Shown here piece after piece: positions 27,715 to 37,279 of a stretch of 64,000 nucleotides of DNA (position 1 is the stretch's first letter; every line of letters starts with the position of its first letter). Location: positions 107,854-171,853 of the forward strand of contig JAFXTS010000015.1 of NCBI GenBank assembly GCA_017535665.1, given 5' to 3'. Below the pieces are notes generated by a model, which made no database searches, was not told the origin of the DNA, and saw only the letters and a list, made by a program, of their open reading frames with translations. Position numbers and translations under genes: made by a program. The DNA is from Bacteroidales bacterium. Lineage in GTDB: Bacteria; Bacteroidota; Bacteroidia; Bacteroidales; WCHB1-69.

Positions 27715-30213
27715 ATGGAAACTTTTTTTGCCGAAATTCTGTTGCCCCTTCCTCTTAAAGGCACTTTTTCCTATCGCATACCGCAGCTATTGGTAGAAAG
27801 GGTGAAATTTGGTGTGCGGGTGGTGGTGCCGTTCGGCAAAAATAAGCTCTATTCGGGCTTGGTGATAAAAGTACATAATGTTGTACCACAGACTATTAAC
27901 ATCAAATATATATCAGATGTTATCGACGAGATGCCCGTCATCTCTGAACAGCAGCTACAGCTATGGCAGTGGATGGCCGACTATTACCTCTGCACGTTAG
28001 GGGAGGTGATGGCTTGCGCCCTGCCGACGGCGCTGAAACTGGCGGGCGAAACCCATGTGCAGCTCCATCCTGACTTCGATGGCGACCTGTCGCAACTCAA
28101 TGAACATGAGGTGAATATCGTGGAAACGGTGGCCCACCACAAAACCTCCACCATCAGCGAACTCTCTAAAACTCTGCAACTTCCGAAAATCCATCCCTAT
28201 ATTAAGTCGTTGGTTGAAAAGCAGATCATTCTTACCGATGAAGAAATCCGCGACCCCTACAGGCCGAAGCGCGAAACCTACATTTCATTAGCCGAACCCT
28301 ACGCACACGATGAAGAAAAACTCTATGCGCTGCTTAACGAACTGGAGGCTTCTAAAAAGACGGCCAAACAGGCGGAGGTGTTGTTGGCTTTTCTGAGCGC
28401 TCTGCAAAAAAATGGCATATTCAATGACTTTTCTCAAAGTATCATAAAAAAGGAATTAACAGATAATCAACGTGTTTCATCATCTTCTTTACAAAAATTA
28501 ATTGAGAAGAATGTGATGGTGATGAAAGAGGTCATCATCAGTCGTTTGCAGACTTTCGATGCGCAGGAGTCGGCGGAGAGCATCCAGTTCTCGGAGGCGC
28601 AGACCACTGCTTTGTCGCAGATTCGGCAGCAGATGGAGCATTTTTCGTGTGTGCTGCTGCATGGCGTGACGGGAAGCGGCAAGACGGAGATGTATATCAA
28701 GCTGATTGATGAGGTGTTGAAGAGTGGGAAGCAGGTGTTGTATTTGTTGCCTGAGATTGCGCTTACCTCGCAGATCGTCAATCGGTTAAGAAAATATTTC
28801 GGGGATAAAGTCGGGGTGTATCACTCGAGGTTCAACGAGTACGAGCGGGTGGAGATTTGGGAGCGTGTGCTGAACAGCGAGCACGCAGCGGGCGACAAAT
28901 ACCAGTTGGTGCTGGGTGCACGGTCGGCATTGTTGTTACCATTCAGCAATTTAGGACTTATCGTGGTGGATGAGGAGCACGACCAGTCGTACAAACAGCT
29001 GGATCCCGCGCCACGCTATCATGCCCGCGATTGTGCGGTGGTGTTAGCGCAGTTGCATCACGCCAAAGTGCTGTTGGGAACGGCCACGCCTTCCTTGGAG
29101 ACTTTCTACAATGTTCAGCAGAAGAAGTATGGCTATGTACCTCTGATGCAGCGTTTTGCCAAAAGCGTTCTGCCTGAGATTTGGGTGGTGAATATGGCAG
29201 AAAGTTCGCGACAGAAGAAAGTGACGGGCATTTTTTCACATTTTTTAATAGACAAAATTGCGGCGGCATTAGAAAAGAAGGAGCAGGTGATCCTGTTTCA
29301 GAACCGGCGGGGCTACTCGCTGCGGATGATTTGCAACACCTGCCAGACCTCCCCCACCTGCAAATATTGCGATGTGACACTTACTTATCACAAACGCAGC
29401 AACTTACTAAAATGTCACTATTGCGGCTATGCCATCGATGTACCCAAAGAGTGCCCCACCTGCCATAGCACCGATATTGAGATGCGGGGCTTCGGCACCG
29501 AAAAAATTGAAGACGAGCTGACAGCGTTATTTCCTAATGCGGTGGTGCAGCGGATGGACATGGACACCACCCGTTCGAAAAACGGCCATCAGAAAATCAT
29601 CTCCGACTTTGAACAGCACAAGATTGATATCCTTGTTGGCACACAGATGGTTACGAAAGGATTGGATTTCGACCGAGTGTCGGTAGTGGGGGTGCTGAGT
29701 GCTGACAACCTGATTAGCTTCCCGGATTTTCGGGCGTTTGAAAGGGCTTTCCAAATCATGTCGCAGGTGAGCGGACGGGCGGGCCGGAAAGAGGTGCCAG
29801 GAACGGTGGTCATTCAGAGCTATCAGCCCGATCATCCAGCGCTCAAATATGTGGTTAGCAATGATTTCGCTTCCATGTATCGTTCACAGATTGCTGAAAG
29901 AAAACAGTTTGGATATCCTCCTATATGTAGGTTAATCAAACTCACGTTGAAGCATACCGACGAGGCGTTGCTGAACGAGGCAGCTGATGTGCTGGCTCAA
30001 AGTCTGCGTGCTGCTTTCCCCGGACAGGTGTTGGGTCCCGAGTTTCCGCTTGTGGCCAAGATACAATTGCAATATTTGAAAGATATTTGGATCAAATTTC
30101 CAAAAGATCAGCAGCTGAATAACAAAAAGTTACATTTAGAAGAGTTGCTTCAGCAGTTTCGCATGCATACTCGCTTTAAAGCAGTGAGAGTGGTGGTGAA
30201 TGTGGATGCTTGA
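27715..30213 (+). CDS. priA: Primosomal replication-restart helicase PriA
   Basis: The 832-residue protein has the N-terminal 3'-DNA-binding domain (FAEILLPLPLKGTFSYRIP), Walker A HGVTGSGKTEMY, DEEH Walker B, a zinc-binding region of paired cysteines (CNTCQTSPTCKYC, CHYCG, CPTC) and the helicase C motif GTQMVTKGLDF with QVSGRAGR. PriA reloads the replisome at stalled forks. Start ATG at 27715 follows waaA by 9 bp. All motifs are intact. Confidence 0.96.
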   Translation: METFFAEILLPLPLKGTFSYRIPQLLVERVKFGVRVVVPFGKNKLYSGLVIKVHNVVPQTINIKYISDVIDEMPVISEQQLQLWQWMADYYLCTLGEVMACALPTALKLAGETHVQLHPDFDGDLSQLNEHEVNIVETVAHHKTSTISELSKTLQLPKIHPYIKSLVEKQIILTDEEIRDPYRPKRETYISLAEPYAHDEEKLYALLNELEASKKTAKQAEVLLAFLSALQKNGIFNDFSQSIIKKELTDNQRVSSSSLQKLIEKNVMVMKEVIISRLQTFDAQESAESIQFSEAQTTALSQIRQQMEHFSCVLLHGVTGSGKTEMYIKLIDEVLKSGKQVLYLLPEIALTSQIVNRLRKYFGDKVGVYHSRFNEYERVEIWERVLNSEHAAGDKYQLVLGARSALLLPFSNLGLIVVDEEHDQSYKQLDPAPRYHARDCAVVLAQLHHAKVLLGTATPSLETFYNVQQKKYGYVPLMQRFAKSVLPEIWVVNMAESSRQKKVTGIFSHFLIDKIAAALEKKEQVILFQNRRGYSLRMICNTCQTSPTCKYCDVTLTYHKRSNLLKCHYCGYAIDVPKECPTCHSTDIEMRGFGTEKIEDELTALFPNAVVQRMDMDTTRSKNGHQKIISDFEQHKIDILVGTQMVTKGLDFDRVSVVGVLSADNLISFPDFRAFERAFQIMSQVSGRAGRKEVPGTVVIQSYQPDHPALKYVVSNDFASMYRSQIAERKQFGYPPICRLIKLTLKHTDEALLNEAADVLAQSLRAAFPGQVLGPEFPLVAKIQLQYLKDIWIKFPKDQQLNNKKLHLEELLQQFRMHTRFKAVRVVVNVDA

Positions 30214-30240
30214 TACTTTCCGAAAAATTGTGTATTTTTG
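30210..30240 (+). promoter_or_regulatory. Promoter before the LD-carboxypeptidase gene
   Basis: A TTG at 30210 is followed by TATTTTTG at 30233-30240 with a 20-bp gap, close to the Bacteroidota -33/-7 arrangement. It overlaps the end of priA and lies 24 bp before the ATG at 30265. Confidence 0.65.
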
Positions 30241-30264
30241 CATTCTCAAAATCAACCAACCGCA

Positions 30265-31176
30265 ATGATTTTCCCACCCTACCTTCATCCAGGAGACTGT
30301 ATTGGTATTGTAGCCCCAGCCCGTAAAATTTCGCCCAAGGAGGTGAAAGCCGCTATTGATTTTTTGGAGTTGCATCATTTCCGTGTCGCTGTTGGTAAAA
30401 ACCTGTTTGCCAAGCAGTTTCAGTTTGCGGGAAGCGATGAGGAGCGAGCAGCGGACTTCCAGTCTTTCCTTGATGACCCCGACATCAAGGCGATTTGGTG
30501 CGCACGGGGCGGTTACGGTTCTGTTCGTATCATCGACCGGCTCGATTTCTCCCATTTTGCCCAGCATCCCAAGTGGATTTGCGGCTACAGCGATATCACC
30601 GTCTTCCACTCCCATCTCCATCAGTTAGGGTATGCTTCCTTGCATTGCACCATGCCCATCAATATTCAGTCTTTTGATTTTGATAATATCAATAACAGAA
30701 CTATGGTACAAGCACTTACAGGTGGAGTATTGGCCTACACTGTGCCAAATTTTGGCATAAACAAGGCCGGAACGGCGCAAGGAGAGTTGGTTGGCGGTAA
30801 TTTGTCGATCCTTTACTCGTTGTTGGGTTCATCATCGGATGTGGACACGGCGGGCAAGATTCTTTTCATTGAGGATTTGGACGAGCATTTGTACCATGTG
30901 GATCGTATGATGCAGGCGTTGAAGCGTGCCGGCAAGTTGTCGCATCTGGCTGGTTTGGTGGTGGGTACGATGAGCGACATGCACAACAACGACCCCTCCA
31001 ATCCGTTTGGTCAGGAGGCTGAGGAGATTGTGGCGTCCTGCTGTGCCGAGTATGGATACCCTGTGTGTTACCAATTCCCGACGGGACATGGGGAGCACAA
31101 TGTTGCGCTAAAGTTGGGTGCGAAGGTTACCTTAACAGTCATGTCGGGAGGTGGTACTTTGATTTTTAACGAATAA
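30265..31176 (+). CDS. LD-carboxypeptidase (family S66)
   Basis: From the ATG at 30265 the protein is 303 residues. It shows VAPARKIS near the N-terminus, GGYGSVRIIDRLDF, the nucleophile motif ICGYSDITVF, GGNLSILYSLLG, FIEDLDEHLYHVDRMM with the catalytic Glu, and GHGEHNVALKLG with the catalytic His. S66 enzymes trim D-Ala from tetrapeptides during peptidoglycan recycling, in the cytoplasm. No signal peptide is seen, in agreement. Confidence 0.92.
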   Translation: MIFPPYLHPGDCIGIVAPARKISPKEVKAAIDFLELHHFRVAVGKNLFAKQFQFAGSDEERAADFQSFLDDPDIKAIWCARGGYGSVRIIDRLDFSHFAQHPKWICGYSDITVFHSHLHQLGYASLHCTMPINIQSFDFDNINNRTMVQALTGGVLAYTVPNFGINKAGTAQGELVGGNLSILYSLLGSSSDVDTAGKILFIEDLDEHLYHVDRMMQALKRAGKLSHLAGLVVGTMSDMHNNDPSNPFGQEAEEIVASCCAEYGYPVCYQFPTGHGEHNVALKLGAKVTLTVMSGGGTLIFNE

Positions 31177-31196
31177 TAACACTCAAACATAGTCTT

Positions 31197-31805
31197 ATGA
31201 GAAAGTTCAATGCTTTTGTTCTCAAATTGTTAGGTTATAAGATTGATTGTGTCAACATTCCGCCGGAGATTGAAAAGTGCGTATTATTGTTTGCTCCGCA
31301 TACGAGTTATTATGATTTTTTAATTGGCACGATGGCCATTAATGTGATGGGGTTCAAGGCGTCGTTGCTCATCAAGAAGGAGGCATTTTTCTGGCCGTTA
31401 GGTCCGATTTTGCGCAAGTGCGGGGGCATTCCTATTGACCGTGCCAATGTGAAGAAGTTTCCGGTTTTTGCGGCCGAGTATATCAAGAAGCAGGACAAGA
31501 TTGCATTTTTGATTTCTCCTGAAGGCACCCGCAAGTTGAATCCCAACTGGAAACGAGGTTTTTACTTCATCGCGCAGGAGGCTGGTGTACCGATTGTGCC
31601 CGGCTACTTGGATTTCCGTACGAAGCGGGGTGGCGTGCTGCCTACGTTCTTCCCTACCGGTGATTACGAGAAGGATTTGGCAGAGTTGGAGAAGAACTAC
31701 TACGGGATGCGCGGTTTCCGCAAGGGGAAATTCAACTTAGAAGACAAGCCCTATGCTTTTCCGGAATGGTTGGAGGAGAAGGGGAAGAAAGGGAAGAAGG
31801 AGTAG
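31197..31805 (+). CDS. 1-acyl-sn-glycerol-3-phosphate acyltransferase-type protein
   Basis: A compact 202-residue PlsC-family acyltransferase. It carries the catalytic HX4D motif in FAPHTSYYDFLIG and the substrate motif FLISPEGTRK, followed by GVPIVPGYLDF. The family makes phosphatidic acid or acylates related lipids at the inner membrane. It follows the LD-carboxypeptidase by 20 bp. Its catalytic motif spacing is standard, unlike the acyltransferase at 13101-14234. Confidence 0.85.
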   Translation: MRKFNAFVLKLLGYKIDCVNIPPEIEKCVLLFAPHTSYYDFLIGTMAINVMGFKASLLIKKEAFFWPLGPILRKCGGIPIDRANVKKFPVFAAEYIKKQDKIAFLISPEGTRKLNPNWKRGFYFIAQEAGVPIVPGYLDFRTKRGGVLPTFFPTGDYEKDLAELEKNYYGMRGFRKGKFNLEDKPYAFPEWLEEKGKKGKKE

Positions 31806-31856
31806 GCACGAGAGGATTGGATGAAGGGATGAAGGGAGGGGCCAGCGAGGCTGCCC

Positions 31857-34800
31857 TCATTCTTTAAGGATTTTCTCCACAGCTATCATTTCTCCATTGC
31901 GCCAGAGTTGGAGGATGTAAAGTCCAGAAGCCCATTCTTTTGTTTCAATTCTTTCTTTGGTATTCAATATTTTTTTCTTCAAAACTTCACGTCCATAGAT
32001 ATCGTGGATGTGCACGATTATCCCATTACCTGTTAACTCTTCTGGTTGTTCTGATGGGAAGGGGGTAGCGACTGTGATGGTAAAACTTTCCGTACAGGGG
32101 TTAGGGGCAATGGAGATGGCCGGCATTGTTTTCTGTCTTGGTGTCATTCGGTGTGTTTCGTTATAGGGTTGGTAGGTAAATCCGTCTGACCGCAGGGGAA
32201 GGGAGTACTTTCCTGCCCCGTTGAGTGCACGAACTTGAATGTAGTAATTTTCTTGCTGTCGCATTCTCATTTGCTCTGAGAAATGGGTTCTTGAAGTAAA
32301 CCCTACTAATAGTGGCATGAGGGAGGATGTGGTGGAATAGACCGCGTATTCGTATCCTACAATTCCCGAGTGAGTGTCGTTAGTCATTGTCCAGTTGGCA
32401 GAGACCATGCAGGTAGGAAAGGCATCCACGTCTCGCTGGTCGCCATCGTTCAAGGTTCCTTTCATCACGGGGCGGGTGAAGTCCACCAGCAATTCCTTCT
32501 GTACCAGCGACGAGAATTGCAGGGCATTGTCCACCACCACCGATTTAATTTTGGCCAGTGGCTGGTTGTTGGCCGCCTGCCAGGGCAGGTCGTTATGGGC
32601 ACCGGAGCCGACAAGCACTTGCACGTGGTCGGTGCGGGAACGATACACTCGCCAGTTGTCGAAGGAGGCGTAGAGACCTTCTGTACGGAATTGCATGTAT
32701 TGTCCTGGGATGGCCAGCGGCACAGGGTCCTGCCATTGGAGAATCAGGGATGAGCCGCGGAACAATGCGATTTTGCCCAACGCTCTATCATACAAGATAC
32801 GATAGAAGTAGTTGCTGCCTTCTGTAGTATAGACTCCCTGCACACTGTCCATTGTCACGACATCTCCATTTACCCATCGTCGTATTTTCACCTCGTGTTG
32901 CTGTGGGAAAATTACCACCGAGTAGGCCGTGCCAGCAGCGGTGACATCGGGACGGTCGGCGTTGAACACGATTTCCAGTTTGCCATCCGATTGGCAGTTG
33001 CTGACGGAGGCATATACATCATACAGGTGGACATCGCTTAGGCCTTGATACAGCGGGGTGGTGATTTGTGAAGAGGCATTGCTGGTTTGTGTCAGTTGGT
33101 GGTTGGTGACGTTCCAGCTACCACTACTCACCGTCCACAGTGCAGTATTGAAATCATCGAAGTTGTCGCAGGCGAAGCCACGGTCGGTCTGTGCTCGCCA
33201 TGCCGTTCCGTCATATCCCATTATTTGATAGAAGCGGTATGCCACTCCGTGGTCATCTTGGTCTTCAAAATCGACATAGAAATTGCTGGTTACCCAATCC
33301 TCTTCGTTGTGTAAGATGTTTGTGGTAGGGGGATTATCTTGGGTAGCAGGCAGTATGGCGTTCCAAGTGGCCGTCCAGCCTGGGGCTGTCGTGGCGCAGT
33401 CGGAGCGGAACTCGAGGGTGATGGCATTATCGGAGGAACGTATTGTGCCGGGTGAAATGGTGTTGCTGCGTACGATGAGGGGAGAAAACACGGATGGGCC
33501 ATCGTAGATCCACAGGAAGTCGTAGTTGGCTTCCAGTTCAAACTGCGAGAAGACAAGTTCTATCGCTTCCGCATTGTCCACCTGGATGGTGACAATCTGG
33601 CGTTCGTCGTTCCCGTAGTTGCCTTCCGGCCCGCCCGAGTCGTACAGCGTTCCCGTTGCGGTATGGTGCTGAGTGACAGGCGTATCGAAGTTGACCAGTT
33701 TGTAATAGCGGTTCCAGTCCCAATAGGGACCGGGGTCGGTATGCGACTGGTCGGGAAAGTGCTGATGACCTTTGATTCTGATGCAGGAGGTTTCGCCACC
33801 CAGGCTATGGAGTCCCGAGTTGAGCACGGTGCCATCGTCCAGTGTGTCGCGATAGAACATGCGGAGCGGGGAGATTCCATGACGGTCGCAGATGTTGCGG
33901 GTGAGCAGGGCGGAACTTTCATACATGGCGGTTGTGAAGTAACTTGCGATGTCGCCGTAGGCTTCATGCTCGATGCCGACCGTATAGGGGTTGCAGTTGC
34001 CGACGTGCCAGGCTTTGTCGGCTTCGCGCACCATCTGTGTGACTTGTCCATCGATGGAGCGCAGCACGTAGTGGGCCGAGGCGCGTGCCCCTACCCCGTT
34101 GTAGGTGCAGTTCTGGAACCATGCGATAGATCCGGCGTAGGTACCTTGTGTGTAGTGGATGGTTACTGCCGATATTTCATGCCCATTACGGCTTGAATAG
34201 TTGCACGAACCGGCAGGACACCATATTGCTCCTGGATAATCTACATTGTCAGTTTCTATAAATTTTGAATTTTGTGTATTTTTATCTGTAATATTTTCTT
34301 TATCAAATTGTTGATTGCAATTAATGATATTCGAATTGGACTGTAAAAGTGTCGCATCTATGCCAAAAACTAGCAGAATGTCCACCTTTGGCATCTCTAT
34401 TTGACAGATTTTGCGGTAGAGTGGATGGTTGATGAAAAGGGCGTAAGCGTAGTGCTGGTTGGTGAGAGCCCATTTCAGTCCGGCAGTAGTCGGCGCGGGA
34501 AGTTCTGAAAGCGAGTCCAGAATGGGGAAGTGGGAGGCGAGGTCAGAGGTGGTGATGCCATATTGTTGCATCAGTTTATGATAGGCGGCGGCGTATGCCA
34601 ATATGTTGTCGCGTGGCGATTGAATGATTTTATTCACGGGTACACCCGACAGCAGAGACACTTTCACCAAATTGTTTTGGAAGAATCCCTCCCCGTCTAA
34701 GGTGAGGCCCATCATGCCGTAGGTAGCGGGGATTTGTCCCTTTTCGTGTGGGGACGCGTCGGGGCGGAGGTGATGAAAACGGGAGTAGGTGAAGGAAACG

Positions 34801-35009
34801 GCTTCGAGAATGCCTCGTGGGAGGGAGGGGTAGAGCCTGTACGCCTCTTGAAAATAGGGTTCTACCTGCCGGTATTGTTGAATGATAAGACTGTCGGAGG
34901 GTTCAATTACAGTTTCATTAGACAGATGTTCATCAACTTGAGCGTGGAGTTGCGGAGTAGTGGTGAGCAGGGTGCAGAGCAGGGTGAACAGGAAAATGGC
35001 AGTTTTCAT
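31857..35009 (-). CDS. T9SS-secreted N-acetylmuramoyl-L-alanine amidase, multidomain
   Basis: The start at 35009 gives a signal peptide (MKTAIFLFTLLCTLL); the longer frame adds 30 unlikely residues. The protein has 1,050 residues. Residues about 55-200 hold a helical region with YGMMGLT and YAAAYHKLM that recalls lytic-transglycosylase-like domains (weak). Residues about 258-440 are an Amidase_2 domain with zinc ligands at H285 (TIHYTQG) and H423/D425 (SHTDPGP), and GIEHEA with E347. Residues about 450-560 look like a CUB domain (SGGPEGNYGNDE, FDFLWIYDGP-like NYDFLWIYDGP). A long beta-rich part follows. The end (ISIAPNPCTESFTI, then IHDIYGREVLKKK, then ASGLYILQLW) is a T9SS sorting domain. 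It should cleave peptidoglycan outside the cell. It converges with the plsC-type gene. Confidence 0.87.
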   Translation of the reverse strand: MKTAIFLFTLLCTLLTTTPQLHAQVDEHLSNETVIEPSDSLIIQQYRQVEPYFQEAYRLYPSLPRGILEAVSFTYSRFHHLRPDASPHEKGQIPATYGMMGLTLDGEGFFQNNLVKVSLLSGVPVNKIIQSPRDNILAYAAAYHKLMQQYGITTSDLASHFPILDSLSELPAPTTAGLKWALTNQHYAYALFINHPLYRKICQIEMPKVDILLVFGIDATLLQSNSNIINCNQQFDKENITDKNTQNSKFIETDNVDYPGAIWCPAGSCNYSSRNGHEISAVTIHYTQGTYAGSIAWFQNCTYNGVGARASAHYVLRSIDGQVTQMVREADKAWHVGNCNPYTVGIEHEAYGDIASYFTTAMYESSALLTRNICDRHGISPLRMFYRDTLDDGTVLNSGLHSLGGETSCIRIKGHQHFPDQSHTDPGPYWDWNRYYKLVNFDTPVTQHHTATGTLYDSGGPEGNYGNDERQIVTIQVDNAEAIELVFSQFELEANYDFLWIYDGPSVFSPLIVRSNTISPGTIRSSDNAITLEFRSDCATTAPGWTATWNAILPATQDNPPTTNILHNEEDWVTSNFYVDFEDQDDHGVAYRFYQIMGYDGTAWRAQTDRGFACDNFDDFNTALWTVSSGSWNVTNHQLTQTSNASSQITTPLYQGLSDVHLYDVYASVSNCQSDGKLEIVFNADRPDVTAAGTAYSVVIFPQQHEVKIRRWVNGDVVTMDSVQGVYTTEGSNYFYRILYDRALGKIALFRGSSLILQWQDPVPLAIPGQYMQFRTEGLYASFDNWRVYRSRTDHVQVLVGSGAHNDLPWQAANNQPLAKIKSVVVDNALQFSSLVQKELLVDFTRPVMKGTLNDGDQRDVDAFPTCMVSANWTMTNDTHSGIVGYEYAVYSTTSSLMPLLVGFTSRTHFSEQMRMRQQENYYIQVRALNGAGKYSLPLRSDGFTYQPYNETHRMTPRQKTMPAISIAPNPCTESFTITVATPFPSEQPEELTGNGIIVHIHDIYGREVLKKKILNTKERIETKEWASGLYILQLWRNGEMIAVEKILKE

Positions 35010-35045
35010 AGCTTTAGAAGTTTGGTGAGTAAAATTTGAACGCTG

Positions 35046-35053
35046 CAAAGGTA
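35046..35053 (-). promoter_or_regulatory. -7 box before the T9SS amidase
   Basis: TACCTTTG on the minus strand followed by CA, 37 bp before the start at 35009. This spacing supports that start over 35099, which would lie upstream of the box. Confidence 0.65.
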
Positions 35054-35135
35054 CTATGGCGGGCAAGTCATTTTCAAGTGTTTTTAAAATATTTAACATT
35101 TGTTAACATTATGTATAAGGAATCGAAAAAAGTCT

Positions 35136-35143
35136 TACTTTTG
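35136..35143 (+). promoter_or_regulatory. -7 box before the GH3 glycosidase
   Basis: TACTTTTG followed by CA, only 5 bp before the ATG at 35148, implying a very short leader. Confidence 0.6.
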
Positions 35144-35147
35144 CACC

Positions 35148-37244
35148 ATGAAAAAAATCATTCTCCTTCTTGTCCTATTTATATATATTGGTGTTGGAAA
35201 GGTCTGTGCGCAGAATGCCGACACGCTACCCATTCCCGAAAGGGTGGAGTATATCATCTCGCAACTCACTTTGGATGAGAAGCTTTCGCTGATGGAGCAT
35301 CACAACCCCGCCATTGAGCGGCTCGGGCTGCAAGAGTACAGCTGGTGGAACGAGGCGCTGCACGGAGTAGGCCGCAATGGTCTGGCTACCGTCTGGCCGA
35401 TGCCCATCGCCCTCGCTGCCACTTTTTACCCCGAGTTGGTGCAGAAGGTGTTCGCTATCACCGCCGAAGAAGCCCGTTACAAATACCGTAAGGAACAAGC
35501 TGCCGGCTATTACGGCGACTATGCCGGCCTCACCTTCTTCACTCCCAACATCAACATTTTCCGTGACCCGCGCTGGGGCCGTGGCATGGAAACCTACGGC
35601 GAAGACCCGTTCCTCACCGCACAGATGGGACTGGCCTGCGTCAACGGCTTGCAACACGCCGCCTACGGCTACCGTGCAGAACGGGTTGATACGCTGCCCC
35701 TTTACACTGCTGCCTGCCTCAAGCACCTCGCCGTGCATAGCGGTCCGGAGGCCACACGCCACCAGTTCGATGCCACCGTCTCGCCCCGCGACCTCTGGAC
35801 CACCTACCTACCCGCCTTCGAGTATATCATCAAAAACAGCGATGTACAGCAGGTGATGTGCGCCTACAACCGTCTGAACGGCGAGCCGTGCTGTACCAAT
35901 AAAGAACTGTTAGTAAATATCTTACGAAACAAATGGAACTACAACGGGCTGTTGGTCACCGACTGCTGGGCGTTGAACGACTGCTGGGAGCGCGACCCCA
36001 AAACGCCCCGTCATGAAACCCATGCCACGGCCGCCCACGCCGCTGCCGACGCTTTCGGTAGCGAGGTGGATTTAGAATGCGGCAGCGGCCTCCCCGCCCT
36101 TCGCGCCGCCGTGGATTCCGGCTGGATCTCTGAAAGCCAAATCGATGAGCATGTGCGCCGCATCCTCACCTGCCGACTGCGCATCAGCGAAGAAAAGAGA
36201 CCCTTCCGCTTCTCACCCTCCGAGCCCATCGTGGCGGCCATCTCTTCCTTGGTACTACTGAAAAACGATGGGGTGCTCCCACTGAAAAACAAATCCACTC
36301 GCATCTTCCTCGCAGGTCCCAACGCTGCAGATTCGCTGATGCCGCTCGGCAACTACAACGGCATACCCGAACACACCGTCACCATTGAGGAGGGGCTGCG
36401 AAAAGATAATCGTCTCACCAAGCTCAGAGCTGCAGATGTTATCGTGTATGCCGGCGGCCTCAATCCGCAGTTGGAAGGCGAGGAGCTGCCCATTGACACT
36501 CCCGGCTTCTACAAAGGCGACCGCACTTGGATCGAACTTCCTGAAAATCAGATACAAGAACTAAAGAAACTGAAAGCAACCGGCAAACCGATTGTGCTGT
36601 TGCTCTGTACGGGCAGTGCCATCGCCTTGGAGGAGGTGGAGCCGTTGGTGGATGCCATTATGGTATGCTGGTACGGAGGTCAGGAGATGGGGTCGGCTAT
36701 CTCCGCGGCGTTGAATGGACATGATGATGATTTCGGCAGATTGCCGATTACTTTTTACCGCTCCACCCAACAGTTGCCGGACTTCGACGATTATGATATG
36801 CGTAATCGTACCTATCGCTATATGGGGGAGGAACCGCTTTATCCCTTCGGCTACGGACTTTCCTATTCGGATTTTTCTCTTGCCAATGTCTCCTTCGATC
36901 GTAAAACTTTATCTGTCACTGCAAAAGTAAAAAATGAGAAATCTTTGATGGGTGATTTGAAGATGGGCGAAATTGGTTCCCAAAACACAACCGTGGTACA
37001 AGTCTATTTATCCACTCCGGATAGGACAGGAAGTCCGAAGAAGTCGTTAGTGGCCTTTCAAAAAATCGGACTGTTTGAAGGCCGAACCGGAGAGTTCCAA
37101 ATTCCGATAGATCCGTTCTGGCTGCGGGTGTATGACGAGGAGCGTCAGGAGATGGTGGAGCCGCCTGCCGGCACGCGCTTCGTATTGGAGGTGGGCTTTA
37201 GCAGCGCCGACCCCGAGGCGAAAAAGATAGAGTGGAGGTGGTAG
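35148..37244 (+). CDS. GH3 family glycosidase (beta-xylosidase/glucosidase type)
   Basis: From the ATG at 35148 the protein has 698 residues and starts with a signal peptide (MKKIILLLVLFIYIGVGKVCA). The GH3 N-domain shows EYSWWNEALHGVGR, FFTPNINIFRDPRWGRG, ETYGEDPFL, KHLAVHSGPE and the nucleophile region LLVTDCWALND (Asp272). The C-domain has VLLKNDGVLPL, and the end has a fibronectin III-like fold (FGYGLSYSDF, then TTVVQVYLSTPDR). The pattern (WWNEALHG, TDC) fits the beta-xylosidase branch. It should act in the periplasm on plant-type oligosaccharides. No SusC/SusD pair is near, so it is not in a classic polysaccharide utilization locus. Confidence 0.92.
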   Translation: MKKIILLLVLFIYIGVGKVCAQNADTLPIPERVEYIISQLTLDEKLSLMEHHNPAIERLGLQEYSWWNEALHGVGRNGLATVWPMPIALAATFYPELVQKVFAITAEEARYKYRKEQAAGYYGDYAGLTFFTPNINIFRDPRWGRGMETYGEDPFLTAQMGLACVNGLQHAAYGYRAERVDTLPLYTAACLKHLAVHSGPEATRHQFDATVSPRDLWTTYLPAFEYIIKNSDVQQVMCAYNRLNGEPCCTNKELLVNILRNKWNYNGLLVTDCWALNDCWERDPKTPRHETHATAAHAAADAFGSEVDLECGSGLPALRAAVDSGWISESQIDEHVRRILTCRLRISEEKRPFRFSPSEPIVAAISSLVLLKNDGVLPLKNKSTRIFLAGPNAADSLMPLGNYNGIPEHTVTIEEGLRKDNRLTKLRAADVIVYAGGLNPQLEGEELPIDTPGFYKGDRTWIELPENQIQELKKLKATGKPIVLLLCTGSAIALEEVEPLVDAIMVCWYGGQEMGSAISAALNGHDDDFGRLPITFYRSTQQLPDFDDYDMRNRTYRYMGEEPLYPFGYGLSYSDFSLANVSFDRKTLSVTAKVKNEKSLMGDLKMGEIGSQNTTVVQVYLSTPDRTGSPKKSLVAFQKIGLFEGRTGEFQIPIDPFWLRVYDEERQEMVEPPAGTRFVLEVGFSSADPEAKKIEWRW

Positions 37245-37279
37245 CGGTGCGGAATTTCCTACAATAAGTTTCAGGTTTT

